Source: JBBQYA01 sp031412335
GTDB taxonomy: Bacteria > Bacteroidota > Bacteroidia > Sphingobacteriales > Sphingobacteriaceae
Assembly: GCA_031412335.1 (NCBI GenBank)
Contig: JANOCT010000027.1
Coordinates: 1-64,000 of the forward strand
DNA: 64,000 bases
Direction of reading: 5' to 3'
Below the pieces are notes generated by a model that saw only the letters and a list, made by a program, of their open reading frames with translations, ran no database searches and was not told where the DNA came from. Every line of letters begins with the position of its first letter. Within the stretch, counting starts at the first letter, position 1. The translations under genes and the position numbers were made by a program. Positions 9,605 through 18,053 of the stretch are shown in pieces.

Positions 9605-9952
9605 TTAATTCGTAGAAAATTGCATTGGAACACTGGTAACAAATCTTTTGGTATGTAAAACACGTTCGTGCTGAAGACCAACACTTAAATCTATCCAATC
9701 TGGATTTAATTTTCTGATTAATTTTTCTTTTTGAGCTTTTGTAAACTTTTTGACTTGTTTCTGACGCTCAAATAAATGAGCTTCGTTAGTATATTCTTCG
9801 AAATAAACTAACCTATTTGCTTGAGATAAAGGCTCGAAAAATAAATTTTTTGATTGATGAATGGCAGAAATAGTTCTCAATAAATCAGAACTTGAATCAA
9901 CATGAATAATAGAACGGTTTTTATCAGTCAAAAAATAAAGGAAGCTTTTCAT
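9605..9952 (-). CDS. GIY-YIG-like small protein with degenerate catalytic motif
   Basis: The 115-aa protein has the size and layout of the single-domain GIY-YIG (YhbQ/SLX1-like) family. It has an N-terminal strand FLYFLTDKN, the stretch NRLVYFEEYTNEAHLFERQKQVKKF in the middle, and NPDWIDLS near the end. The signature is eroded: the usual Y-x-Y-I/V-L-T and Y-I-G pair reads YFL and IHV, and the conserved Arg after the second motif is absent or shifted. It probably keeps the fold but not nuclease activity, perhaps as a DNA- or protein-binding module. It diverges from the S24 regulator, sharing a 97-bp region with a palindrome (10020-10034). Confidence 0.7.
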   Translation of the reverse strand: MKSFLYFLTDKNRSIIHVDSSSDLLRTISAIHQSKNLFFEPLSQANRLVYFEEYTNEAHLFERQKQVKKFTKAQKEKLIRKLNPDWIDLSVGLQHERVLHTKRFVTSVPMQFSTN

Positions 9953-9996
9953 ATAATGTTTATTAAATCTGGATTATTTGGCAACAGTCAAAAATT

Positions 9997-10036
9997 TTAC
10001 TAATTTTATACGCAATAATACTAATAATTTTAGTAA
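9997..10036. promoter_or_regulatory. Candidate operator for the XRE-S24 regulator
   Basis: A perfect inverted repeat ACTAA-TAATT-TTAGT occupies 10020-10034, fifteen bases before the chosen regulator start. A second ACTAA half-site at 9999-10003 lies 21 bp away, two helical turns. The outer heptamers TTACTAA (9997-10003) and TTAGTAA (10030-10036) are also inverted. Position and symmetry fit an autoregulatory operator controlling the regulator and perhaps the divergent gene; no binding is shown. Confidence 0.4.
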
Positions 10037-10049
10037 TTCAAAATTATCT

Positions 10050-10844
10050 ATGAAAAAAATTGGAAATAATCTAAAATTCCTTCGAAGACACAAAAAGATA
10101 ACTCAAGAGCAACTTGCTACTGACTTATCAATTAAAAGATCGCGAATTGGTGCCTATGAAGAAGGACGAGCAGATCCGAAAATGGACGCTTTGCAAATAA
10201 TGGCAAGCTATTTTAAGGTCGAAATACAAGACATTATTAATGAAACAATAACCGAAAAATGGCTAAAAGGAAGAGAATTTAAAGAAAAAAAGGCAGCAAC
10301 TGCAAATCTAATTGATACAGTTAGGGTGTTAGCAATAACGGTTGATAAAGAAAATAATGAAAACATTGAAGCAGTTGGTTTAAAAGCAAGTGCTGGCTAC
10401 CTGAATGGATATGCTGATTCAACGTTTGTTGAAGATTTACCAAAATTCTCCTTGCCAATATTTAAGAATGGAACATTTAGAGCTTTCGAAATAAAAGGAG
10501 ATAGTATGTTGCCAATAGAAAGTGGTAGCTATATTATTGCCGAATACATCAGCAATTGGAAGGAAATAAAATCGAATGAAACCTATATTATAGTTAGTAA
10601 GGATGATGGAATTGTTTATAAGCGCATTCAAAATAATTTAACAAAATCTGGAACAATTACTTTACAGTCAGACAACAAAACTTACGATGACTATTCTATG
10701 CCGCATGGATCTATTTTAGAAGTATGGAAAGCAAAAGCATTTTTAAGTACAGCAATGCCTACTCCACCGAAGGAACGTGACGAAAAAAATATTGACACTA
10801 TTATACACGATTTACAACGAACGATTGATTATTTGAAAAAATAA
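10050..10844 (+). CDS. LexA/CI-like regulator: XRE helix-turn-helix plus S24 self-cleaving peptidase
   Basis: The 264-aa protein has an XRE helix-turn-helix at residues 4-60 (LKFLRRHKKITQEQLATDLS, then RIGAYEEGRADPK). A C-terminal S24 peptidase has nucleophile S152 in GDSML, general-base Lys K191 in VYKRI, and an Ala115-Gly116 bond in KASAGY at the normal LexA/CI cleavage position. All parts for RecA-stimulated autoproteolysis are therefore present. The ATG at 10050 is preferred because the HTH starts immediately there; an upstream in-frame ATG at 9978 would add 24 low-complexity residues across the candidate operator. No umuC or dinB polymerase lies beside it. An SOS-like or prophage-derived switch is inference. 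Confidence 0.88.
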   Translation: MKKIGNNLKFLRRHKKITQEQLATDLSIKRSRIGAYEEGRADPKMDALQIMASYFKVEIQDIINETITEKWLKGREFKEKKAATANLIDTVRVLAITVDKENNENIEAVGLKASAGYLNGYADSTFVEDLPKFSLPIFKNGTFRAFEIKGDSMLPIESGSYIIAEYISNWKEIKSNETYIIVSKDDGIVYKRIQNNLTKSGTITLQSDNKTYDDYSMPHGSILEVWKAKAFLSTAMPTPPKERDEKNIDTIIHDLQRTIDYLKK

Positions 10845-10924
10845 GTTGAATTTGAAATTTTGCAAAATATTTAAACTGTTATGCGTTTTAAATCAATATA
10901 TTAGAATTTAAGATCGGAGGGATT

Positions 10925-11036
10925 AGGCTTAGGGATAGTAGCGGCATCCTTTTTTGCCTTTAAAAAACAATTAAAACAAAAAAGATATAGCGAATAGCCC
11001 GACCCGTTTTTCAGGGTAAGCCCAAAATAATTTTCA
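10925..11036 (+). repeat. Dispersed structured repeat, copy A (two short hairpins)
   Basis: This intergenic block shares long conserved stretches with 36666-36796 read on the other strand: GGCTTAGGGAT, then TTAAAAAACAATTAAAACA with AAAAAAGATA and AGCG, AGCCCGACC, and GTAAGCCCAAAATAATTTT. Between them sit two hairpins at matching positions, here short (GGCA/TGCC and ACCC/GGGT). It occupies most of the 358-bp gap between the S24 regulator and the small secreted protein; the rest is AT-rich with nothing obvious. It looks like a REP/MITE-like or RNA-structured family, as found in many copies in some Bacteroidota genomes (from memory). Confidence 0.7.
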
Positions 11037-11202
11037 AATCATAGTTTATTATTTATTAAATAAAAATAAAAAATCAATCAAGCCAAATAATAGATAATAT
11101 TTAAATTTTAACTGTCAGTTATTTCAATTTTAAATAATTAGTTATTTCAAGTTTAAACTTTAGGCAAAAAAATCCATCCTAAATAAAAAACATATAAATA
11201 AC

Positions 11203-11568
11203 ATGAGAAAATTAATTGTTGTAATTGCCGGAAGTTTACTTCTATTATCAGGATCGATAATGGCTCAATCTAAAATGAGTGCTGAGCAAAAAGCAAAAGC
11301 TTACACAGAGCGATTGGCACAAAAAACAGGACTAGATGATGCGCAAAAAGAGAAAGCATACGCAATAAATCTGGAAGCCGCTCAACAGAAAGAGTCTATA
11401 AGACCAGAAGGAGGAGGAAAACCAGAAGTAAAAGGTGCAGGGGCAGAAATTGAAAAAAATCGTGATGCTCAATTAAAAACTTTGTTTGACGATGTGCAGT
11501 TAGCAAAATATGAAACCTGGAAAGCAGAAATGAAAGCAAAACTAAAAGAGAAAAAAGGGAGAAAGTAA
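11203..11568 (+). CDS. Small secreted Lys/Glu-rich helical protein
   Basis: The 121-aa product has a signal peptide (MRKLIVVIAGSLLLLSGSIMAQ) followed by a charged, Ala/Lys/Glu-rich, mostly helical mature part. The motif ERLAQKTGLDDAQKEKAYAINLEAA resembles Spy/CpxP-like or DUF4890-type periplasmic proteins of Bacteroidota. Such proteins often act as periplasmic chaperones or stress-induced proteins, but the similarity is loose and no LTxxQ motif is certain. It is a single gene closed by a strong terminator at 11575-11603. Confidence 0.7.
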   Translation: MRKLIVVIAGSLLLLSGSIMAQSKMSAEQKAKAYTERLAQKTGLDDAQKEKAYAINLEAAQQKESIRPEGGGKPEVKGAGAEIEKNRDAQLKTLFDDVQLAKYETWKAEMKAKLKEKKGRK

Positions 11569-11574
11569 GTTTTA

Positions 11575-11603
11575 AATTCCGGCAAAAGCCGGAATTTTTT
11601 TTT
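11575..11603 (+). terminator. Rho-independent terminator after the small secreted protein
   Basis: A 9-bp perfect stem AATTCCGGC/GCCGGAATT with an AAAA loop is followed by seven further T residues. It sits 6 bp after the stop codon, oriented for the plus strand. Confidence 0.85.
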
Positions 11604-11616
11604 CAATCCATACTCC

Positions 11617-11624
11617 TATATTTG
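11617..11624 (+). promoter_or_regulatory. Candidate -7 promoter element for hbd
   Basis: TATATTTG matches the Bacteroidota -7 consensus TAnnTTTG and lies 18 bp before the hbd start codon, just after the preceding terminator. No convincing TTG -33 element is visible, so confidence is modest. Confidence 0.35.
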
Positions 11625-11642
11625 ATGCTTTAACCAAATGAA

Positions 11643-12533
11643 ATGAAAAAAATTGCAGTTATCGGTTGTGGAGCAATGGGAAATGGAATCGCTCATACAT
11701 TCGCACAGTTCGGGTATGAAGTTGCTATGATTGACACCTCGGAAGATGCGTTGAAAAGAGCCATGCAAACGATTGAAAAAAATCTGGATCGAATGCTGAG
11801 CAAACAAAGTATTAGCGAAGAAAAAAAAGCAGAAACTCTTTCAAATCTCCACATTTTCAACGATTTAGCTGATGGTGTTCGAGATGCTGATTTAGTGGTA
11901 GAAGCTGCATCAGAAAATTTAGCTATTAAACTTTCTATCTTTAAACAATTGGATGAGTATTGTAAAGCTGATGCAATTTTAGCCAGTAATACTTCATCCA
12001 TTTCCATTACTCAAATAGCTGCGGCTACTAAAAGACCACATCAAGTGATTGGAATGCATTTTATGAATCCAGTTCCGGTGATGAAGTTGGTCGAAATAAT
12101 TAGAGGGTATTCTACAGATAATTCTACCTGTAGCACTATTATGAAATTATCAGAAACGCTAAACAAAATACCTGTTGAAGTAAATGATTATCCAGGTTTT
12201 GTTGCTAACCGAATTTTAATGCCAATGATTAACGAAGCTATTTATACATTGTATGAAGATGTGGCTGGTGTTGAAGAAATAGATCAGGTAATGAAATTAG
12301 GAATGGCACATCCAATGGGTCCATTACAATTGGCTGATTTTATAGGATTAGATGTTTGTTTGGCAATTTTAAAAGTATTGCATGATGGTTTTGGAAATCC
12401 AAAATATGCACCATGCCCATTGCTGGTAAATATGGTAATGGCTGGAAATAAAGGAATAAAATCGGGAAATGGATTTTATGAATATACGGCAGGTAGCAAA
12501 GAATTAAAAGTAGCAGCCAGATGGGCAAAATAA
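11643..12533 (+). CDS. hbd: 3-hydroxybutyryl-CoA / 3-hydroxyacyl-CoA dehydrogenase
   Basis: The 296-aa enzyme has an N-terminal Rossmann NAD-binding motif G8-C-G-A-M-G13 and the family signature around H139 (MHFMNPVPVMKLVEI), which contains the catalytic His. The C-terminal helical dimerisation domain begins near NDYPGFVANRI. Length fits the single-domain Hbd/PaaH type rather than the FadB fusion. It interconverts acetoacetyl-CoA (or longer 3-oxoacyl-CoA) and (S)-3-hydroxyacyl-CoA in the cytoplasm, for fatty-acid oxidation or butyrate-type metabolism. It is monocistronic, tail-to-tail with the M24 peptidase gene with 2 bp between. The 3-oxoacid CoA-transferase genes at 53303-54659 act on a related substrate. 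Confidence 0.93.
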   Translation: MKKIAVIGCGAMGNGIAHTFAQFGYEVAMIDTSEDALKRAMQTIEKNLDRMLSKQSISEEKKAETLSNLHIFNDLADGVRDADLVVEAASENLAIKLSIFKQLDEYCKADAILASNTSSISITQIAAATKRPHQVIGMHFMNPVPVMKLVEIIRGYSTDNSTCSTIMKLSETLNKIPVEVNDYPGFVANRILMPMINEAIYTLYEDVAGVEEIDQVMKLGMAHPMGPLQLADFIGLDVCLAILKVLHDGFGNPKYAPCPLLVNMVMAGNKGIKSGNGFYEYTAGSKELKVAARWAK

Positions 12534-12535
12534 AT

Positions 12536-13219
12536 TTAACGCAATAATTGTTCGTAAAAACCACCAAATTCACGCTTTTTGTTTACAAAATGGATTTCTA
12601 AAATCCAGTTACGAAAGTTTCCATTTGTATCAGGCAAAAATAAATCAAGTTTATTTTCGGGATGAATATAATTGTCTTTAATTTCTGTTTCTAAACTTTC
12701 ATGCGGAAATTGACCAATTAAATGTCCACCTATTTCACCTCCAAAAATCCATCCATATTGCTTGGCTAACTCACATAAATAAGCATAAAAATCTGAGCCT
12801 GTCAATGATTTTTTTGAATTGAAAAAAGCCTGACCATCTAGCCAGGCTTTTTCTAAATCTCTTGTAAGTTTTAATTTCTCTTGATCGTTTCCTATTACAT
12901 ACGTTCTTCCGAAATCTGCTTCGAATTCTTCGAAAATAGGCCCAAAATCAAAAAAAACGATATCATCTTCTTGAATTTTTAAATCAGGAGGATTTTCTCT
13001 GTAAGGCAAAAGGGTATTTGCACCTGCTCGAACAATTCGTTTATGCCAATATTTTGTGATTCCAAACAAATTTTCTGCTAAAACAAATACTTCTTTATTG
13101 AGCTCATTTTCAGTTTTACCAGCGCAAACAAGTCCTCGTTTTTCAATCTCTGAAAACAAATAAATTGCTTTGCTTTCCGCTTCTTTTAATCGGGATAAAA
13201 TTTCTATTTGAGTTCTCAA
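12536..13219 (-). CDS. M24-family metallopeptidase (aminopeptidase P / methionine aminopeptidase fold)
   Basis: The 227-aa protein consists of the pita-bread catalytic domain alone. Likely metal ligands are D91 and D102 (FFDFGPIFEEFEADFG), H166 (GGEIGGHLIG), E208 (ILEIHF) and E223 near the C-terminus (GFYEQLL), the D-D-H-E-E set of M24 enzymes. It lacks the N-terminal domain of true Xaa-Pro aminopeptidases, and some relatives are ligand-binding or creatinase-like. Peptidase activity is likely because the ligands are present; the substrate is unknown. Not in an operon. Confidence 0.82.
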   Translation of the reverse strand: MRTQIEILSRLKEAESKAIYLFSEIEKRGLVCAGKTENELNKEVFVLAENLFGITKYWHKRIVRAGANTLLPYRENPPDLKIQEDDIVFFDFGPIFEEFEADFGRTYVIGNDQEKLKLTRDLEKAWLDGQAFFNSKKSLTGSDFYAYLCELAKQYGWIFGGEIGGHLIGQFPHESLETEIKDNYIHPENKLDLFLPDTNGNFRNWILEIHFVNKKREFGGFYEQLLR

Positions 13220-13250
13220 ATTCTCGTATTATTTATCAAAAAAAAATCAT

Positions 13251-13697
13251 TTATTTTAAACCACCAAGTAATTTCATGTAATCTGCTTTGCCTGCAGTAA
13301 ATCCTTTAGTAAAAGCATTTGGTTTTAATCCACTAATTAATGATTTAATAGAAGTTCCTAGCTCTTTTGGGTTTTTAACTTTTAAAATTCTTGCTAACAT
13401 TCCTTCTTTAGAAAATCCGGAAGAGAAAGCACTTGGTTTTAAATTAGTAACTAGTTCCGTAAATAAATTGGCAGACGTTTTTGTATCAGATGATGTAGCA
13501 GCACTTTGCATCCATCCTTCTTTTTTTTCTGACCATCCTTTTACAAACGAATCTGGTTTGATACCAGCAGAAAGCTTGGAGAGTAATTCACCAGAACTTA
13601 CAGATGGCATTTTACTTTTTAAATCTTGTGGTACGGTTTGCGAAAAACCAAGTATAGCAATTAATAGAAAACTGCCAAGAAATAAATACTTTTTCAT
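13251..13697 (-). CDS. Small secreted protein with three internal repeats
   Basis: The 148-aa product has a signal peptide (MKKYLFLGSFLLIAILGFSQ). The mature part is built from three related units with the pattern L-x-x-L-x-x-x-[IL]-K-P-[DSN]-[SA]-F-x-x-G-[WF], seen at about residues 40-56, 83-97 and 121-135 (GIKPDSFVKGW, NLKPSAFSSGF, GLKPNAFTKGF). I do not recognise the family. The regular helix-KP-helix pattern suggests a small periplasmic or secreted helical repeat domain. Single gene. Confidence 0.7.
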   Translation of the reverse strand: MKKYLFLGSFLLIAILGFSQTVPQDLKSKMPSVSSGELLSKLSAGIKPDSFVKGWSEKKEGWMQSAATSSDTKTSANLFTELVTNLKPSAFSSGFSKEGMLARILKVKNPKELGTSIKSLISGLKPNAFTKGFTAGKADYMKLLGGLK

Positions 13698-13806
13698 AAG
13701 ATAGCGTTATTTTAGGTTTAAGATCAAATCTAATATTTATACTAATTGAATTTTCAATTATTTTTATTAATCTATTAAATAAATCGTAAAATTCAATGAA
13801 GTAGTC

Positions 13807-14514
13807 TTAATCTGATTTAGCAATAAAATCATCTAATTTACAATTCATTAAGTTCATAATTCGAATAAATTCAGGTTGCAAGTTTGCCTTTATGGTAATA
13901 ATTTCTTTGCTAACCGGATGCTCAAATTTCAGCGAAGCAGCATGCAGAAGCATGGTATTTAATTCAAAATTTTGAAGAAAAAAGCGGTTTTGTTTATTAC
14001 ATCCATGTGGTCTATCTGCTATAATAGGATGTAAAATATGGCTTAAATGTTTGCGAATCTGATGCATTCGTCCGGTTTTTGGTATGATTTCCAGCAGCGA
14101 ATACCGGGATGTTTCGTGCTGACCAGATGAATAAGGAATCTCAGCAATCTCTAATCTGACATATTCTGTTATGGCATCTTGCAAAGTTCCGTTTTCTTTT
14201 CTAAGTGCATAATCAATAATTCCACTTTCAGGAGTATAACCTCGAACAATTGCCAAATATTTTTTCTCCATTTCAGCATTGCTAAATTTCTGCTGCATGG
14301 TTCTTTCTGTTTCTTTATCGAAAGCAAAAAGTAATACACCTCCAGTTTTCCGATCAAGTCGATGAACAGGCATTACCATTTTACCAACCTGATCTCTAAG
14401 TAATTGCAAAGCAAAAATTTGAACATCAGCAGCAATTGAAGAACGGTGTACCAATAAATCATGTGGTTTATTGATTGCAATTAAGTATTCGTCCTGATAA
14501 ATAATTTCGAGCAT
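13807..14514 (-). CDS. truC: tRNA pseudouridine(65) synthase
   Basis: The 235-aa RluA-family enzyme has the catalytic HRLDR motif with D54 (PVHRLDRKTGGVLLFA) and the RMHQIRKHLSHI block of the TruC subgroup, with no S4 domain. Length fits TruC. It isomerises U65 in certain tRNAs in the cytoplasm. The nearby argS gene (42 bp upstream, same strand) may be cotranscribed, linking two translation-related functions. Distinguishing TruC from other small RluA proteins relies on the RMHQIRKH pattern and length. Confidence 0.88.
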   Translation of the reverse strand: MLEIIYQDEYLIAINKPHDLLVHRSSIAADVQIFALQLLRDQVGKMVMPVHRLDRKTGGVLLFAFDKETERTMQQKFSNAEMEKKYLAIVRGYTPESGIIDYALRKENGTLQDAITEYVRLEIAEIPYSSGQHETSRYSLLEIIPKTGRMHQIRKHLSHILHPIIADRPHGCNKQNRFFLQNFELNTMLLHAASLKFEHPVSKEIITIKANLQPEFIRIMNLMNCKLDDFIAKSD

Positions 14515-14556
14515 AAATTTTTTATAAGGAAGTATAAATTTAAGATTAAGATAAGA

Positions 14557-16335
14557 TTACATTTTTTCCGGAACTTGAATTCCAAGCATAGAAAATCCGT
14601 TTTTAAGAATAGATGCAGTTGCACTAGAAATAGCAATTCGTAGATTTTTCAAGTCCTGATTACTTTCCGTTGATATCGGCGAACTATGGTAAAAGTGATT
14701 GTACTCTTTAGCAGTTTCAAACAAATAATTGGCAACTACTGCTGGGCTACGCTCTTTTGCTGCACTTTGTATAATTGCTGGAAAATTGGCTAATTGAACA
14801 ATAATTTCTTTCTCCGCTTTTGGCAAATCAATCGTATTTAGTTTAATTTCAGAAACATCAACATTTACTTTACGAAGCACAGAATTAATTCGTGCATATG
14901 TATATTGTATAAATGGTGCTGTATTCCCTTGCAAATCAATAGATTCCTTTGGGTCAAATAGTATTCTTTTTTTAGGATCAACTTTTAAGAGAAAATATTT
15001 TAATGCACCTAAACCAATTTGACTATATAAAACTTCTTTTTGTTCATTTGGCATATCGTCTAACTTACCCAAACTTTCCGTTTGTATTTTGGCTTCATTA
15101 ATCATTTCCGCCATTAGATCGTCAGCATCAACTACGGTTCCTTCCCGAGATTTCATTTTACCTGAAGGCAAATCAACCATACCATACGATAAGTGATATA
15201 AACCCTTCGCCCAAGTTTTACCAAGTTTAGCTAATATTAGAAACAATACTTTAAAATGATATTCCTGTTCGTTTCCAACTACATAGATAGATTGATCCAT
15301 TCCAAAATCATGGTATTTTTGCTCCGCTGTGCCTAAATCCTGAGTAATGTAAACAGAAGTTCCATCGGCTCGCAAAATAATTTTTTCATCCAGGCCATCA
15401 GCAGTCAAATCAATCCATACTGAATTATCTGGTTTTCGGAAAAACACGCCTTTTTCTAAGCCTTCTTCTACAATTTCTTTTCCTAGCAAATACGTTTTTG
15501 ATTCATAATAATATTGATCAAAATCTACTCCTAGTTGCTTATACGTTATGGCAAAACCTTCATACACCCAAGAATTCATTTTTTCCCATAGTTCTATTAC
15601 TTTTGGAATTCCATTTTCCCAATCTAACAACATTTGCTGCGCCTCTTGCATAATCGAAGCCGTTTTTTTCGCTTGATCTTCCGAAATTCCGCTATCAACC
15701 AAGTTTTTAATTTCTAATTTATATTCTTGATCAAAGCGAACATAATATTTCCCAACTAGGTGATCTCCCTTTAATCCAGCACTTTCTGGTGTTTCATCAT
15801 TGCCAAATTTCTGATAAGCAACCATTGATTTACAAATATGAATTCCTCTATCATTAACCAAATTTGCTTTGATCACTTCAAAACCTGCCGCTTTTAAAAT
15901 TTCACCCAAAGAAAAACCTAATAAATTGTTGCGTACATGTCCAAGATGTAAAGGTTTGTTGGTATTAGGTGATGAATATTCAATTAAAACTTTCTCAGCT
16001 ATCGTTTTAACATATCCATATTGTGTGTTCAAAAATTGCTCATGAAGAACTTCTAGCCAATAAAAATTGGCAATAGTTAAATTCAAAAATCCTTGTACAA
16101 CATTAAAGTCAACTATTAAATCTGTGTTTGTTTTTAGCCATTCTCCTATTTCTAAAGCAGTTTGCTCTGGTTTTTTGCCAGATGTTTTGCCTAAAGAAAA
16201 TACAACCAAGGTAATTTCTCCTTCAAACTCTTTACGGGTTTGCTGAAGTATAATTTTTTCAGTTTCAATGTCTTTTTGATAAAGTTTTGAAATGCATTGA
16301 ATTACTAAACCTGATATTTTTTCCGAAATATTCAT
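14557..16335 (-). CDS. argS: Arginyl-tRNA synthetase
   Basis: The 592-aa class I synthetase has an N-terminal Add-1 domain, the HIGH-type motif in PLHLGHVRNNLLG, the conserved EYSSPNTNKP stretch before it, a KMSKS-like SGKMKSREGT loop and the C-terminal DALR anticodon-binding domain (AKEYNHFYHSSPI). It charges tRNA-Arg. Length and all signatures are normal. It lies upstream of truC and divergent from the DinB-fold gene. Confidence 0.97.
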   Translation of the reverse strand: MNISEKISGLVIQCISKLYQKDIETEKIILQQTRKEFEGEITLVVFSLGKTSGKKPEQTALEIGEWLKTNTDLIVDFNVVQGFLNLTIANFYWLEVLHEQFLNTQYGYVKTIAEKVLIEYSSPNTNKPLHLGHVRNNLLGFSLGEILKAAGFEVIKANLVNDRGIHICKSMVAYQKFGNDETPESAGLKGDHLVGKYYVRFDQEYKLEIKNLVDSGISEDQAKKTASIMQEAQQMLLDWENGIPKVIELWEKMNSWVYEGFAITYKQLGVDFDQYYYESKTYLLGKEIVEEGLEKGVFFRKPDNSVWIDLTADGLDEKIILRADGTSVYITQDLGTAEQKYHDFGMDQSIYVVGNEQEYHFKVLFLILAKLGKTWAKGLYHLSYGMVDLPSGKMKSREGTVVDADDLMAEMINEAKIQTESLGKLDDMPNEQKEVLYSQIGLGALKYFLLKVDPKKRILFDPKESIDLQGNTAPFIQYTYARINSVLRKVNVDVSEIKLNTIDLPKAEKEIIVQLANFPAIIQSAAKERSPAVVANYLFETAKEYNHFYHSSPISTESNQDLKNLRIAISSATASILKNGFSMLGIQVPEKM

Positions 16336-16421
16336 TCCCTATCAATTTTTGAATTGCAATTTTACCAAAAAGATTTAGTTTAGCGTGGTAAATGAAAACC
16401 TAAGAGTAAATTTTTAAATTT

Positions 16422-16961
16422 ATGGAACCAGAAAACCTACACGCCCTGCAATATCCTATTGGAAAGTTTGAAGCTCCGGAAACGATTAGCGATGATATGT
16501 TAAAAAATTACATTTTTCAGATAAAAGGTTTGCCAGCTATTATTGAACAAGAAATTAAAAATTGTAGCAAGAAAGATCTATCAAAAATTTATCGACCGGG
16601 CGGATGGTCAATCAAACAAGTAGTGAATCATTTAGCAGATAGCCATGCGATTTGTCATTCAAGATTTAAGCTTGCTTTGACAGAAGACTTACCAACCATA
16701 AAACCCTATCAGGAAGCTGAGTGGGCAAATCTTTCCGATGGAATTATGGATGATTTATCGGGGGCATCCATGATGTTGGCTGGCATTCATATTCGATGGG
16801 TGGTACTTTTAGAAAATATGAGTAAAGACGATTTTAACCGAAAATTTTATCATCCAAAAAATAAAAAAGAATATAGTTTGCGTTTGGCAACTGGATTATA
16901 TGCTTGGCATGGAAACCATCATTTGGCACATATCAAAAATGCGTTGGCAAATAATTTTTGA
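16422..16961 (+). CDS. DinB/YfiT-fold protein, possible bacillithiol transferase
   Basis: The 179-aa protein has the four-helix DinB fold with metal-binding histidines in VVNHLADSH and in the C-terminal AWHGNHHLAHI. The N-terminal LQYPIGKFEAPE and the W-S-x-x-x-x-x-N/H-L pattern match the YfiT (BstA-like) subgroup. Members of that subgroup conjugate bacillithiol to electrophiles or act as metal-dependent hydrolases. The putative bacillithiol reductase ypdA elsewhere in the window (39254-40240) makes a thiol-transferase role plausible. Substrate unproven. Confidence 0.8.
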   Translation: MEPENLHALQYPIGKFEAPETISDDMLKNYIFQIKGLPAIIEQEIKNCSKKDLSKIYRPGGWSIKQVVNHLADSHAICHSRFKLALTEDLPTIKPYQEAEWANLSDGIMDDLSGASMMLAGIHIRWVVLLENMSKDDFNRKFYHPKNKKEYSLRLATGLYAWHGNHHLAHIKNALANNF

Positions 16962-16982
16962 ATTATTGATTATTGATTATTG
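16962..16982. repeat. Three tandem ATTATTG heptamers
   Basis: Three exact head-to-tail copies of the 7-mer ATTATTG fill most of the gap between the convergent DinB-fold and arginase genes. Likely simple-sequence expansion; no hairpin terminator is obvious here. Confidence 0.6.
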
Positions 16983-16990
16983 ATTTTTAA

Positions 16991-17938
16991 TTAATCATTA
17001 ATTAACTGATTAGTAGCTCGTACCAAAATTTCAAAAGCATTTTCTGCCATTAAATTTTCTTTATCTAAGGTTGGATTTACTTCTACCATCTCAAAACAAC
17101 AAACTTTATTACTCTGCATTAAACGAGCAACCAAATTACCTGCTTCTTTTTCAGTTATTCCATTCGGTACAGGTGTCCCGGTTCCTTTAGAAATTGCTGC
17201 ATCCATACTATCTACATCAAATGAAACATAAATCAAATCGCAATGATCTAGCATCAATAAGGTTTCAATAGCTACTTTTTCTACTCCTTTTCTCCTAATT
17301 TCTGTAGTAGTAAAATTTTTAATTCCGTACTTTTTTATTAAATAATCTTCTTGTGGTTCGGTATCCCTAACATTGATAAAAACCAAATCCTGATATAAAA
17401 TTTTAGGGGCAATACCTCCCAAATTTTTTAATTGATACCAATAATTGATTGTTTCCTGGTCGGGTTTATTTACTTTTGATTCTACATTATCTTCAGAAAG
17501 TGAAACTGCAATTGGCATTCCGTGCATATTTCCAGAAGGTGTTGTGTAAGGAGTATGTAAATCTGCATGTGCATCAATCCAGATCACACCTAAGCGTGCT
17601 TTAGGATTTGCGATTTTTATTCCAGCAATTGTGCCTGCCGCAGTACTGTGATCACCAGCAAGTATTATTGGGAATTCTTTTTGTTTGATTGTTTTTGAAA
17701 CTTCTTCACTTACTCTCTCCAACATAGTAAGTACTCCTGAAATCCTTTTCGCATGTGGGCTGCCAGTTGATTCGAGTAATAAATGGTTTTCATTAGGTAC
17801 CTCTACCGTTTTATATTGCTTAAAAAAACGACTACCAAAATCCAATGCTGCAATTTTTACAGCGTCTATTCCCATACTTGCTCCTCTTGTTCCAGCTCCC
17901 AGTTCAGATTTTACTTCAATAATTTTAAGATTGCGCAT
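16991..17938 (-). CDS. rocF: Arginase (ureohydrolase family)
   Basis: The 315-aa enzyme carries the complete binuclear manganese site of arginases: H97 in AGDHS, D122-H124-D126 in WIDAHADLHT, and D241/D243 in SFDVDSMD. Substrate-side residues SGNMHGMP also match arginase rather than agmatinase. It hydrolyses arginine to ornithine and urea in the cytoplasm. The gene is divergent from arginine decarboxylase with 115 bp between starts, so the two enzymes that compete for arginine share one control region. Confidence 0.92.
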   Translation of the reverse strand: MRNLKIIEVKSELGAGTRGASMGIDAVKIAALDFGSRFFKQYKTVEVPNENHLLLESTGSPHAKRISGVLTMLERVSEEVSKTIKQKEFPIILAGDHSTAAGTIAGIKIANPKARLGVIWIDAHADLHTPYTTPSGNMHGMPIAVSLSEDNVESKVNKPDQETINYWYQLKNLGGIAPKILYQDLVFINVRDTEPQEDYLIKKYGIKNFTTTEIRRKGVEKVAIETLLMLDHCDLIYVSFDVDSMDAAISKGTGTPVPNGITEKEAGNLVARLMQSNKVCCFEMVEVNPTLDKENLMAENAFEILVRATNQLIND

Positions 17939-18008
17939 ATATAATAGTCAGAAATAGAATGTTTTATAAAAAATAATTTGAACGTAAAACTTTGGTATTA
18001 AATGTCGG

Positions 18009-18037
18009 TTGCATGTATGACAGAAAAATTATCTTTG
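18009..18037 (+). promoter_or_regulatory. Bacteroidota-type promoter for the arginine decarboxylase gene
   Basis: TTG at 18009-18011 and TATCTTTG (TAnnTTTG) at 18030-18037 are separated by 18 bp, close to the Bacteroidetes sigma-A consensus. The start codon follows 17 bp after the -7 box. This is one of the best promoter matches in the window. Confidence 0.55.
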
Positions 18038-18053
18038 TCCAAATTTACAAACA

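Noticed and set aside
9978..10049. Upstream start for the XRE-S24 regulator
   Set aside because: It would add 24 low-complexity residues that overlap the candidate operator; the HTH begins at the 10050 ATG.
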